Positions 42,325 to 51,298 of a stretch of 64,000 nucleotides of DNA are shown here, one piece after another (position 1 is the first letter of the stretch; each line of letters starts with the position of its first letter). The position numbers and the translations under genes were made by a program. The stretch comes from CAKZQX01 sp034436755 (GTDB lineage Bacteria > Chloroflexota > Chloroflexia > Chloroflexales > Chloroflexaceae). The stretch covers positions 4,448 to 68,447 of the forward strand of contig DAOTVB010000095.1 of NCBI GenBank assembly GCA_034436755.1, in the 5' to 3' direction. A model generated the notes under the pieces. That model did not search any database, was not told the origin of the DNA, and worked only from the letters and a program-made list of their open reading frames with translations.

Positions 42325-43191
42325 ATGTCTGACTACAGCAAAGCAGCAGGGAACATGATCCGGCAACTACGCCGACAGCGCAACCTCACTCTGGCCCGTG
42401 CCGCCGCCATCATGCGCACTTCTGCACCAGTACTCTCACGCAAAGAGCGCGGCCAGGATAACATCGAGCGCACGGATATCCGGCGGACAATTGAAGCCTT
42501 TCAGCTTACTCCCTGGGAGGCTTACGAACTCTGGCTGGCAGCCGGGTTTATTCCCGAGCCGACCCTGGAGCCACCGCGTACTTGCGATCTGCGCGAACTG
42601 GCCAAGGCATTCCTGCCGCACCTGCCCTGTCCAGCATTTATCATTGATGAAATCTGGTATGTGTGGGCCTGGAACCAGGGTATTGAGGAAATCTGGCAGG
42701 TGTCCCAGGCAGACAGCGAGTATTTGCATGTACTCGATGATCTGTTCTCCGAGCGTGTGCGTGGATTGCTGGGGGAAGAGTGGGATCGGTATGTCACGCA
42801 GGCCATGCGCGTGTTCTACAACAAAACAATACGCAGCTCAAATGACCCGGCATTTCAGCAGGTATTAGCCGACCTGGTTAAGCGGCATGGTGATGCATTT
42901 AAAGAAAAATGGAACACCATGCCGTGGGGTGAATATGCGGACGAGAATCTGCCGCCGATTGATGTGGGTGGTACAATTGTCACCCATAACAGCCCGCTCG
43001 GACCGATTGAGTATATCGTGATGCAGGCGCTCTTCCATTTTCCGCAGTCATATGAGTTGGTGATGTATGTGCCGTTTGGCATGGCTAACCAGGCACGCTA
43101 TCAGCAGTTTCGGGCAACGATGATGAGTCCCAATCAGCTCTACTTTTGGGATAAGTCGGATGGCACACAACAACGCTCCCTGGGATCATAA
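42325..43191 (+). CDS. XRE-family regulator with MmyB-like ligand-binding domain
   Basis: A 288-residue regulator. The N-terminal helix-turn-helix (about 10-65) has MIRQLRRQRNLTLARAAAIM and SRKERGQDNI. The rest (about 85-270) matches the MmyB-like domain, a PAS-like fold thought to bind fatty acids or other hydrophobic ligands (PAFIIDEIWYVWAWNQGIEEI). It may control itself through the direct repeats upstream. Target genes unknown. Confidence 0.85.
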   Translation: MSDYSKAAGNMIRQLRRQRNLTLARAAAIMRTSAPVLSRKERGQDNIERTDIRRTIEAFQLTPWEAYELWLAAGFIPEPTLEPPRTCDLRELAKAFLPHLPCPAFIIDEIWYVWAWNQGIEEIWQVSQADSEYLHVLDDLFSERVRGLLGEEWDRYVTQAMRVFYNKTIRSSNDPAFQQVLADLVKRHGDAFKEKWNTMPWGEYADENLPPIDVGGTIVTHNSPLGPIEYIVMQALFHFPQSYELVMYVPFGMANQARYQQFRATMMSPNQLYFWDKSDGTQQRSLGS

Positions 43192-43448
43192 CAGCGGTTA
43201 CAATCCCGGGGAGCATCATTACTATGGATTATTTACCCGGCCCCGTGTGGCACAATTAGCCGGGTCGTTCGTCAGGCTACCCCTTTCTGAAGTGCGGAGG
43301 TGCAGCGTCTCATGGTCGCTGCCGGCGATAACCGACGCTACGCCTCCGCACGGAGTGCGCCGATAACCTCTCCGGCAGCCCGCGCATGCGCAGGTACCAT
43401 GTGAGGTTCGCTGCTCAGTGTGGATGTATTTTTAATTAGGAAGCGTTT

Positions 43449-43991
43449 ATGACCTCTGCCCCCGGCCCAACCGTGACCGTTACCACAACCTACCTGCATC
43501 TGCCCTCCCGCGCGCATTTTTGTCCTGCCACCAGCGATACCCCTGACCGGCTGATCCTGGCGGCGCGGGAGCCGCTGGTTGCCTTTGCTCGCTTTCTCTA
43601 CGATGTTGTTGGGCGGAACTACTACTGGATCGACCGCCACGCCTGGTCCGATGCCGCCTGGCAGAACTATCTGTCCCACCCGGGGGTGACGCAACTGGTG
43701 CTCTACCTGCGCGGCACTCCGGCGGGCTATATCGAACTGAATGCCGCCGCCGAGGAACCCGGGACGGAAATTGCCTATTTTGGCATTATTCCGGTTTTCC
43801 ATGGGCTTGGCCTGGGCAAACACCTGCTATCCTATGGTGTTCAGCATGCCTTTGACGATGGAGCAGAGCGGGTCTGGCTGCATACCTGCACGCTGGATGG
43901 TCCGCATGCCCGGGCCAACTACCAGGCGCGCGGCTTTATCCCCTACCGCACGACGACGCATGAGCAGGTGCTGCCGGTGGGGATGGGGTAG
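43449..43991 (+). CDS. GNAT-family N-acetyltransferase
   Basis: A 180-residue single-domain acetyltransferase. The acetyl-CoA loop is IIPVFHGLGLGKHLLSYGV (about 114-132, Q/R-x-x-G-x-G/A variant), followed by VWLHTCTLDGPHARANYQARGF, the usual end of the fold. aggaag lies upstream. Substrate unknown. Confidence 0.85.
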   Translation: MTSAPGPTVTVTTTYLHLPSRAHFCPATSDTPDRLILAAREPLVAFARFLYDVVGRNYYWIDRHAWSDAAWQNYLSHPGVTQLVLYLRGTPAGYIELNAAAEEPGTEIAYFGIIPVFHGLGLGKHLLSYGVQHAFDDGAERVWLHTCTLDGPHARANYQARGFIPYRTTTHEQVLPVGMG

Positions 43992-44077
43992 TCAGATAGC
44001 ACAATCGACTGACAGAAGCCGGCATTAGTGGCTGGTGAACAGTTATTCATCTACTCAAGTGAGCTTTTAACCAAAAA

Positions 44078-44101
44078 CCACTAGTGGTAGTGTATACTAC
44101 C
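44078..44101. promoter_or_regulatory. Overlapping dyads upstream of the WD40-GTPase gene
   Basis: CCACTAGTGG (44078-44087) and GGTAGT-gtat-ACTACC (44086-44101) overlap. They lie about 160-185 bases before the ATG and could bind a regulator; a TATACT lies inside but no -35 box. Confidence 0.3.
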
Positions 44102-44262
44102 ATAGTACCCTTTCTCCTCCAGATGGCTCAGACTGACACCGTGTATGCCATGCGCATTACATATGTTCGCATTGCAAAAAAAGCAGAAATCATTGCAAGA
44201 TTGTGCGTAATACCATAGCGCTTGTCATAGGCTAGATAAACGTTTGACAGAAGGAGCCGCCA

Positions 44263-45888
44263 ATGTCACCGCAGCATTCTGAAGGTAATCCCGGGTTTAA
44301 ACTCCGACATACTCTTCCGGGGCATGATGTTCCCATTGGACGCATCGCCTGGTCCCCGGATGGGCATCTGCTGGCTTCTTCGTCCTATGACCACACCATC
44401 CGGCTCTGGGATACCGCAACGGGGACATGTTATCGGAGACTGACGGGGCATTTGCGCTCTGTCAAAAGTATTGCCTGGTCGCCCGATGGCCGGATGCTGG
44501 CATCCGGCTCAGAAGATACGACCGTGCGCATCTGGAATGTGGAAACAGAGCAACTCCATCAGACTCTCTCCAGACATTACGATGATGTTCGGGATGTGGC
44601 CTGGTCGCCGGATGGGCAATCGCTGGCTTCTGGCGGCGATGATCGGAATATTTTGCTCTGGCAGGTGGAAACGGGCACGCTCCAGCACATATTGACCGGG
44701 CATACCCAGGCGATTAACAGTCTTGCCTGGTCGCCCGATGGGCAACTATTGGCTTCTGGGGCGGATGATGCCGCCATCCGGATCTGGGATGGCACCCGGG
44801 AAGAGTCGCTGCGGTTACTTACCGGCCACACCGAAAAGGTGTTTTGTGTCGCCTGGTCCCCGGATGGACAACAATTGGCGTCGGCCTCCCTGGATAATAC
44901 CATCCGGATCTGGAACCCCTGGACCGGTCGCCAGCGGTTTGTCCTGGAAGGTCATACTGCCGATATTACCAGTGTCTCCTTTTCCGCCGATGGGCACTTC
45001 CTGGCCTCGAAGTCAATCGACCATACCGTCCGGATCTGGCGGTGCGGCACCTGGGACACCGTCTCCGTCCTGACAGAACCATCGTCGCGCTACTGGTTTG
45101 CCGGTCTGGACTTTCATCCCACCACCGCGCTGCTGGCAACCCTGGGGGAGGATGGGCAAGTGATCCGCATCTGGGAAATTGATACCGGCATGCTGCTCGG
45201 CATGCAGCAGGGTCAGGCACTTCAGGTGAGCAGTGCGGCCGATAGCGCGGTTGCAACCACGATACCCTTACGATCCAGTCTCTATACCAATGCCAAGGTG
45301 GTATTGGTGGGCGACAGCGGGGTCGGCAAATCGGGCCTGGGACTGGTGCTGACCGGCCGGCCATTTGTGCCAACCGAGTCGACCCATGGACGACGGGTCT
45401 GGACCCTTGAACATACCCGGGTTAATCTTGATGACCAGCGGCAGGAAACCCGCGAGATGTTACTGTGGGATCTGGCAGGACAACCGAGCTACCGACTGAT
45501 CCATCAGTTACACCTGCAGGAAGTCGCTGTTGCGCTGGTGGTATTTGATGCCCGCAGTGAGACGGAGCCCTTCGCCGGGGTGAAACACTGGGATCGGGCG
45601 CTCCGCCAGGCGCAACGTGTGCGCGGTGATGCAGCCCTGCCATTGCAGAAGTTACTGGTTGCAGCGCGGGCCGATCGGGGCGGCATTCCCGTCAGTCGGG
45701 AGCGGCTCGCGCACCTGGTCGCTGACCTGGATTTTGCGCAGTTCTTTGAAACGAGTGCGAAAGAAGGCTGGCAGATCGCGGAGTTAGGCACAGCGATTCG
45801 GGCAGCGATTGATTGGCAGGCGCTGCCACGGGTTAGTTCGAGGGTACGGTTGATGCAGGATTGCAGGCGCTCCAGGCGCGCGATCTGA
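44263..45888 (+). CDS. WD40-repeat protein fused to a Ras/ROC-like GTPase (probably truncated)
   Basis: A 541-residue protein. Seven WD40 units (about 10-325), each with SPDG and IRIWD-type ends, make a propeller. A small GTPase follows (about 340-520) with G1 GDSGVGKSGL, G3 WDLAGQ and G5 ETSAKEG; G4 is weak (AARADR rather than NKxD). aaggag precedes the ATG. After LPRVSS the frame gives an out-of-character tail (RVRLMQDCRRSRRAI) and stops, just where family members usually continue. The next ORF, in a different frame, overlaps by 28 bases. A frameshift or a recent deletion is likely. Confidence 0.82.
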   Translation: MSPQHSEGNPGFKLRHTLPGHDVPIGRIAWSPDGHLLASSSYDHTIRLWDTATGTCYRRLTGHLRSVKSIAWSPDGRMLASGSEDTTVRIWNVETEQLHQTLSRHYDDVRDVAWSPDGQSLASGGDDRNILLWQVETGTLQHILTGHTQAINSLAWSPDGQLLASGADDAAIRIWDGTREESLRLLTGHTEKVFCVAWSPDGQQLASASLDNTIRIWNPWTGRQRFVLEGHTADITSVSFSADGHFLASKSIDHTVRIWRCGTWDTVSVLTEPSSRYWFAGLDFHPTTALLATLGEDGQVIRIWEIDTGMLLGMQQGQALQVSSAADSAVATTIPLRSSLYTNAKVVLVGDSGVGKSGLGLVLTGRPFVPTESTHGRRVWTLEHTRVNLDDQRQETREMLLWDLAGQPSYRLIHQLHLQEVAVALVVFDARSETEPFAGVKHWDRALRQAQRVRGDAALPLQKLLVAARADRGGIPVSRERLAHLVADLDFAQFFETSAKEGWQIAELGTAIRAAIDWQALPRVSSRVRLMQDCRRSRRAI

Positions 45889-47513
45889 ACCGGGCGCTGA
45901 CGTTCTTTGCGAATGCGGGTGATCCGGCCACTGTTGCTGATGAGGTCCAGAACCGGCGCGAGGATGAGGCCGACAACCTGCTGCAAATGGCGCGTACGGC
46001 CTATGCTCAGGCCGGGGCTACATATGATGATCTGAAGCGCGAGGTGCAGGCGCAATACCTCGATCCCGCCTGGATCATCGGGCGGGAATTCCATCGCGAG
46101 ATGGTCCAGCGCTTCTTTGATCAGATCCCGACTGAGAAGTTGGATGGAGCCGCGCCGGGTGTGTATGCTCCGGTCGTCACGGCGGAGGCAGTGGATGGAG
46201 CTTCGCCGGGTGTATCTGCTCCGGTCGTTACGGAGGAGGAAGAAGAGGAACTGTCCGAAGCGGCGCTGGCTGCCGCATCCGGGGGAATTGGTGAAAGGCG
46301 TGCGCTGTTGATGCTCGGTGGCGTTGTGCTGCTGCTCTTCCTGTTTGGTGGCGGGGTCTGGGCATTCGGGCTGGGACCGGGCTCCCCGCCGGCACCAGCA
46401 CAAACGGCTTCGCCTACCGCGACCTCCCAGGCGACCGACATCATATCCGCGTCGATCACAAATACTGCGGCGGCGGCGGGGAGCATTCCCGGCGAAGCAG
46501 TCACCCCTTCCCCGGCAGTAACCGCCAGCGCCACGCCGACGCCAACCGCCGCGCCTGAAATTATCGGTGTCATCAGCGTTGATCCAACCACAGTATTTAC
46601 CGATACCTTGCCAATTACATTCACCGTACGCGGGTCAAATCTGAATCAAATACAAAATGCGCAACTGGTGGCCGATAACCGCCCGGCTATTCAGCTAAAC
46701 GTAGCGTCTGGCGCGCCCAGCGAGGCGACTTTAACCCTCAACGAACTACCGGAGGCGTTGAATGGGGAGGTGCCTTACGAACTGCAAATCAATGGGGATA
46801 ACTACCGCGAAGTTGCGTTGCGCGATTATATCGAGATCAAAGAAGTTAAGGGGGTAAAAATTGAATACCGCTACACCGGGCGAGTAGCCGAAGACGAAAC
46901 CGGCCCTTTCACCGCCATGCGTAAGGTACGCGATGTTGACAGTGAAAGAATAGGTGTGTTGCGCAATGGTGATCTGGTGGATATCCTGCGTGACGAAGGG
47001 GATGGCTGGTACCAGGTACGGATTCGGGAGAGCAGCGACCCGGATGAGATTGGCAAGGTCGGCTGGATCGAGCGCTGGCTGGTGGATGATAATGACGAAG
47101 TACCCACTCCAGCACCGCCACCGCCAACATCGCCTCCAGTTCCAACTCCTGTTCCGCGATCAAATCCAACTCCTATCCCACAGCCGCAAGTACGTTTCTT
47201 TGACGCTGCTCCTGTCGTCAGCTACGCCGGGTCGGGCGAGAGCGGACGGTTTGAGTCCTGTGTGACCGGCAGTGTGACCGGCAGTGAAGGCCCGATTGTC
47301 GGGGCGGTCGTGAATGTCAATAATGGTGAAAACTTTTTCGATGCAACGACCGGTGGCGGTGGAAACTTCCGCGTCTGTGGTCTGGGGGCATCTAACTGGA
47401 CGGCGGTGCTCTACTTTGTTCCCGGTACACCAATCGGTAATCAACCCGCTGTTGCTGTCTATGTCAACGGCCTGCCGGCGCAGCATACCGTCGTAAGCTT
47501 TACCCAGCGCTAA
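45861..47513 (+). CDS. Single-pass membrane protein with SH3b domain, probably displaced 3' part of the previous gene
   Basis: 550 residues from a TTG; no ATG or GTG lies between the in-frame stop at 45834 and this codon. A helical cytoplasmic part (about 1-95, ARDLNRALTFFANAGD) is followed by two PGVxAPVVT repeats, one membrane helix (about 150-175), a Thr/Pro/Ala linker, an IPT-like beta domain (about 235-330), an SH3b domain (about 350-410, GVLRNGDLVDILRDEGDGWYQVRI), a Pro linker and a beta domain (about 450-550). Either the second half of a WD40-GTPase-membrane protein or a separate gene with a poor start. Function unknown. Confidence 0.7.
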   Translation: MQALQARDLNRALTFFANAGDPATVADEVQNRREDEADNLLQMARTAYAQAGATYDDLKREVQAQYLDPAWIIGREFHREMVQRFFDQIPTEKLDGAAPGVYAPVVTAEAVDGASPGVSAPVVTEEEEEELSEAALAAASGGIGERRALLMLGGVVLLLFLFGGGVWAFGLGPGSPPAPAQTASPTATSQATDIISASITNTAAAAGSIPGEAVTPSPAVTASATPTPTAAPEIIGVISVDPTTVFTDTLPITFTVRGSNLNQIQNAQLVADNRPAIQLNVASGAPSEATLTLNELPEALNGEVPYELQINGDNYREVALRDYIEIKEVKGVKIEYRYTGRVAEDETGPFTAMRKVRDVDSERIGVLRNGDLVDILRDEGDGWYQVRIRESSDPDEIGKVGWIERWLVDDNDEVPTPAPPPPTSPPVPTPVPRSNPTPIPQPQVRFFDAAPVVSYAGSGESGRFESCVTGSVTGSEGPIVGAVVNVNNGENFFDATTGGGGNFRVCGLGASNWTAVLYFVPGTPIGNQPAVAVYVNGLPAQHTVVSFTQR

Positions 47514-47538
47514 TCACTGCCGGCAACGCGCATCCAGT

Positions 47539-47574
47539 CCCACCGGGGAAATAACTGCCCCGGTGGGGCTCTGT
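47539..47574 (+). terminator. Rho-independent terminator
   Basis: CCCACCGGGG (47539-47548) pairs with CCCCGGTGGG (47558-47567), then gctctgtttt. Confidence 0.75.
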
Positions 47575-47702
47575 TTTGTCCACCCCATCCTCCGTACGCC
47601 GTACCTGGTATAATTAATCAGGGCGCGATATCGCGCCATACGCTGTACCCGCGCGGACGACGTTATTCGATCCCGCAACTGCAAACCTTGAAAGCCCATG
47701 CT

Positions 47703-48197
47703 ATGCCCGATATTATCGACACCCTCAGCATTCGTGCCGGGGGGGTGCATGCCTTCCAGAGCCTCCTGCTCCCCAATGTGCCGGCCCGACCGGAACGCCT
47801 CGTCCCCTACGGCGAAAGCTATTTTCGCTGGCTGGAGCGATTGCCCTGGATCGCGGTGAAACGCGGACCTACCGGCGAACGTACGATAAATGATACCGCC
47901 CTGCGCCTGGCGCTGCTGCGCTTTGCGCCGCCCTACCTCATCGAGGAACGTGATGGGCGCGAGTTGCGCTATGCGATCATCGGTGGGGCGCTGGCGGCGG
48001 CGCGCGGCGGCTGGCTGGCGCTCGGCTACCGCGAAGAAGCCGGGGGGCTGCGCCTCTGGGTGGATGTGGTCGCCTACCGGCCCCGCCTGGGGGTAGGCTG
48101 GCTCTATCGCGGTACCCAGGTCCACGTCCACCGCTGGATTACGATCAACTTTCTGCATGCCTGGGGGCGGCAGTTATCGCAGAACAAGTCGGAATAG
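47703..48197 (+). CDS. Hypothetical protein, 164 residues
   Basis: A soluble, Arg- and Tyr-rich protein starting MPDIIDTL; a TTG at 47688 is the alternative. One stretch (IIGGALAAARGGWLALGYR, about 90-110) is mildly hydrophobic. Its end VHRWITINFLHAWGRQL has paired aromatic residues. No family recognised. It follows the terminator of the preceding gene, so is probably a separate transcript. Confidence 0.6.
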   Translation: MPDIIDTLSIRAGGVHAFQSLLLPNVPARPERLVPYGESYFRWLERLPWIAVKRGPTGERTINDTALRLALLRFAPPYLIEERDGRELRYAIIGGALAAARGGWLALGYREEAGGLRLWVDVVAYRPRLGVGWLYRGTQVHVHRWITINFLHAWGRQLSQNKSE

Positions 48198-48206
48198 TTG
48201 TAGCTA

Positions 48207-48275
48207 ATGGATCAGCATCCTGACCGCCGGCATGTCCTGACCTACCTGGCGCGCGAAGATCCCTACGATCTCTGA
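48207..48275 (+). other. Short ORF, 22 codons, possible remnant
   Basis: Reads MDQHPDRRHVLTYLAREDPY and two more residues. No ribosome site and no homolog known; it could be a gene fragment between the hypothetical gene and the dehydrogenase gene. Confidence 0.2.
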
Positions 48276-48367
48276 ATTCGCCGATTTGCCGATTGACCCT
48301 GGGCAATGGGCCTGAACCATGGTAGCCTGGTGACAGACCAAGTTTTTTCCTGGAAAGGACATTGCAT

Positions 48368-49255
48368 ATGCAAGGCAACGTGTGTATAGTCACCGGCGCA
48401 AACTCCGGCATCGGCAAAGTTACCGCGCTGGAACTGGCGAAGCAGGGCGCAACGGTGGTGATGGTCTGCCGCAGTGAGGAAAAGGGCCGGGCAGCCCAGG
48501 CCGAGATCAAAGCGCAGAGCGGCAATGAGCAGGTTGATCTGCTGCTGGCCGACTTCGCCGTGCTCCAGCAGGTGCGTGAACTGGCTGATACCTTCCGACA
48601 GAAGTATCAGCGGCTCGACCGGCTGATCAATAACGCCGGGCTCTTCCTCAACCAGCGACAGGAGAGTGCCGACGGCTACGAGTATACCTTTGCCGTCAAC
48701 CATCTAGCTCCCTTCCTGCTGACCAACCTGCTGCTCGATATGCTCAAGGCCAGTGCGCCCGCGCGGGTTGTCACGGTGGCATCGGAGGCCGAGCGGGGAG
48801 CCCGCCTGGACTTTGACGATCTGCAGCTCCGGCAGGGCTTTAATGGCATGCGCGCCTATGGCAACTCCAAGCTGGCGAATATTCTCTTCACCTATGCGCT
48901 GGCACGGCGGCTGGAGGGGAGCGGGGTAACGGCGAACTGTATGCATCCCGGTGGGGTTGCCACCAACTTTGCACAGAACACCTGGTTCGGGTTGGTGTTT
49001 AAACTCTTTAGCCCGTTCTTGCGCAGCCCGGAAGAAGGTGCCGCGACGTTGGTCTACCTGGCATCCTCCCCAGAAGTCGCAGATGCGACCGGCACCTATT
49101 TTAAGGACAAACAGCCCATCCGCGCAGCACCTATCGCCTATGACGAGGCGGTACAGGAGCGGTTATGGCAGGTCAGCGCGGAGTTAGTTGATTTGTCTAC
49201 CGCACCCGCTCCCGCCCATACGCTAGAATCTCATCCAGAAAGCGCGAAGGCTTGA
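48368..49255 (+). CDS. Short-chain dehydrogenase/reductase
   Basis: A 295-residue NAD(P)-dependent SDR. The cofactor loop is TGANSGIGK (about 8-16), NNAG is in LINNAGLFLNQ, the catalytic Ser in VVTVASEA, and Y-x-x-x-K in AYGNSKLAN. The group with ANSGIGKVTA and CRSEEKG resembles retinol dehydrogenase-like SDRs. aaagga lies upstream. Its last about 59 bases overlap the end of the convergent helicase gene. Confidence 0.9.
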   Translation: MQGNVCIVTGANSGIGKVTALELAKQGATVVMVCRSEEKGRAAQAEIKAQSGNEQVDLLLADFAVLQQVRELADTFRQKYQRLDRLINNAGLFLNQRQESADGYEYTFAVNHLAPFLLTNLLLDMLKASAPARVVTVASEAERGARLDFDDLQLRQGFNGMRAYGNSKLANILFTYALARRLEGSGVTANCMHPGGVATNFAQNTWFGLVFKLFSPFLRSPEEGAATLVYLASSPEVADATGTYFKDKQPIRAAPIAYDEAVQERLWQVSAELVDLSTAPAPAHTLESHPESAKA

Positions 49256-51128
49256 GTTGCTGCCCCCGGTTGCGGGCCGCCGTCCAGGAGAGGTAGAGCC
49301 GTTCGCCCGCGCGGGTCAGCGCCACGTAGCAGAGGCGTCGCTCCTCCTCAATGCCCTCGGCACTGCCCAGGCTACGCTCGTGCGGCAGGGTGCGCTCCTC
49401 CAGCCCCAGCACAAACACGATAGGCCACTCCAGCCCCTTCGCCGCGTGGATGGTCAGGAGTTGCACCTGATCTCGTGTGTCGTCCTCGTTGTCGGCGCTG
49501 GTCAGCAGGGCGACCTCCTGCAAGAAGGTCCGCAGATCGGTATGCTCCTCCGTGGCACGCAGTAGCTCTTGCAGATGTTCGCGCGCATCGGGCAGTTCTT
49601 CCGGGTCAAGTCGCTGCTCCAGGGCGGCCATGTAGCCGCTCTGCTCCAGCACATCGGCCAGCAGATGATCCGGTGGGTAGCCCTGCTCGGCCAGGCCGCG
49701 CCAGCGTGCCAGCAACGCCGCCAGTTTCCCTGCTCCTGCCCAGGCTTTCGGCTTGAGCAACGCCTGCGCCTCTGGTCGCTCCAGGGCCGCCGCCAGCGAG
49801 AGCCCGGCCTGCGCCGCGAAGCTGGACAGCGCCGCCAGTGACTGCGCGCCCAACCCGCGTGCCGGCACATTCGCAATCCGCGTCAGGCTCAGGTTATCGG
49901 CGGGATTGACGATAGCCCGCAGGTAGGCCAGCGCATCCCGCACCACGGCCCGATCATAGAAGCCCACGCTGCCCCGCACCTGGTAGGGCAGCCGCGCCTG
50001 GCGCAATTCCGTCTCAATCGGTCGGCTCATATGGCGCGTACGGTAGAGCACCGCCATATCGCGCAGCCGGCGTCCCTGCCGCACCAGATCATTAATATCC
50101 CGCACAACCTGGGCCGCTTCATCCCGGCTGTCACGCGCCTCCAGAATATGCAGGCAGCGCTCGCCGGGCAGCGAAGCGGCCGCAGCGCGCAACGCAATCG
50201 GCGGCACCGTCCGGCTGTGGCGAATGACGGCATAGGCGGCATCGAGGATGGACTGGCGACTGCGGTAGTTGGTGGTTAGCTCAATCACCTGCGCCTCGGG
50301 GAAGTCCTGCGTAAAACGCCCGATAATCGTGTGGTCAGCGTTGCGGAAGCCGTAGATCGACTGCATCCCATCGCCGACAACAAACATTGAGCGCGGCTGC
50401 CCCATCGCCGGACGGGAGATCATTTCGACCAGCGCATGCTGGCTGGGGTCGGTGTCCTGGTACTCATCCACCAGGACATGTGTCCAGCGGGTATGGTACT
50501 GCTCCAGCACCTCGGGATGCTCCGTCAGCAGTTGATGCGTCAGGCGAATCAGATCATCGAAGTCGAGCGCATTGGCCCGCTCCAATGCCCGCTGGTAGCG
50601 CCGGTAACAGCCGGCGACAAAGACCGACAGCGGGTCACGCGTAAAGCGCGCCAGCATACGCGGTGTCAGCAACCGGCTTTTGGCACGGGAGATATGCCGC
50701 AGCAGGTCGGCCGGTTCCAGCAGCACGGGGGGTGTCTCGGTGGCGGCGTTCAGGGCTTCCGCCGCAAGCTGTAACTGCTCATCAGTCGCGTAAATGGTAA
50801 AGTCGGCGGTATAACTGCCGATCCGCCCGGTAATCTCGGCCCGCAGGATCTGCGCGCAGACAGCATGAAAGGTGCCGGTGGTCAGCCCGCGCACCCGCTT
50901 CCCCAGCAGGTCGCGCAGGCGGCCGCGCATCTCACGCGCGGCCTTGTTGGTGAAGGTCAGCGCCAGAATGTTTGCCGGGGCGATCCGGTGCTGCGCAATC
51001 ATGTAGGCGACCCGCAAGGTCAACACGCGCGTCTTGCCGCTGCCTGCACCCGCGCGCACCAGAACGGGTCCGATTGGCGCAGTCACGGCCGCGCGCTGTT
51101 CGGGATTAAGCGAGGTGAGAAATTCCAT
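49197..51128 (-). CDS. UvrD/Rep-type ATP-dependent DNA helicase
   Basis: A 643-residue superfamily 1A helicase moving 3' to 5' on DNA. Motifs seen: Q motif LNPEQRAAV, Walker A RAGAGSGKTRVL, Ia ALTFTNKAAREM, II VDEYQDTDPSQ, III VGDGMQSIYGFRNAD, IV TTNYRSRQSI, V LLTIHAAKGLEWPIVFVLG and VI EERRLCYVALTRA. It is shorter than PcrA (about 720), ending soon after motif VI, without the C-terminal RNA polymerase-contact part. Convergent overlap with the SDR gene. Confidence 0.93.
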   Translation of the reverse strand: MEFLTSLNPEQRAAVTAPIGPVLVRAGAGSGKTRVLTLRVAYMIAQHRIAPANILALTFTNKAAREMRGRLRDLLGKRVRGLTTGTFHAVCAQILRAEITGRIGSYTADFTIYATDEQLQLAAEALNAATETPPVLLEPADLLRHISRAKSRLLTPRMLARFTRDPLSVFVAGCYRRYQRALERANALDFDDLIRLTHQLLTEHPEVLEQYHTRWTHVLVDEYQDTDPSQHALVEMISRPAMGQPRSMFVVGDGMQSIYGFRNADHTIIGRFTQDFPEAQVIELTTNYRSRQSILDAAYAVIRHSRTVPPIALRAAAASLPGERCLHILEARDSRDEAAQVVRDINDLVRQGRRLRDMAVLYRTRHMSRPIETELRQARLPYQVRGSVGFYDRAVVRDALAYLRAIVNPADNLSLTRIANVPARGLGAQSLAALSSFAAQAGLSLAAALERPEAQALLKPKAWAGAGKLAALLARWRGLAEQGYPPDHLLADVLEQSGYMAALEQRLDPEELPDAREHLQELLRATEEHTDLRTFLQEVALLTSADNEDDTRDQVQLLTIHAAKGLEWPIVFVLGLEERTLPHERSLGSAEGIEEERRLCYVALTRAGERLYLSWTAARNRGQQLKPSRFLDEILAYGRERVR

Positions 51129-51177
51129 ACTCCTGCTTTCCTGGGATGTTTACCAGAACTTTTGCTTGATTCGCGCT

Positions 51178-51229
51178 GAACTCCGTGAAGCGTCTCATGC
51201 TGGTGTGAACGAGACGCTGTACGGAGTTC
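51178..51229. other. Long imperfect hairpin between helicase and membrane protein genes
   Basis: GAACTCCGT-ga-AGCGTCTC pairs with GAGACGCT-gt-ACGGAGTTC around a 14-base loop: 17 pairs with a symmetric 2-base bulge. There is no T tract on either side. Confidence 0.5.
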
Positions 51230-51298
51230 AACGTAACGCTGTTGTCGGGTTATTCATGAGTAGAGCCGGCTACTGTCCATATGCCCGGCTGAACCGAT

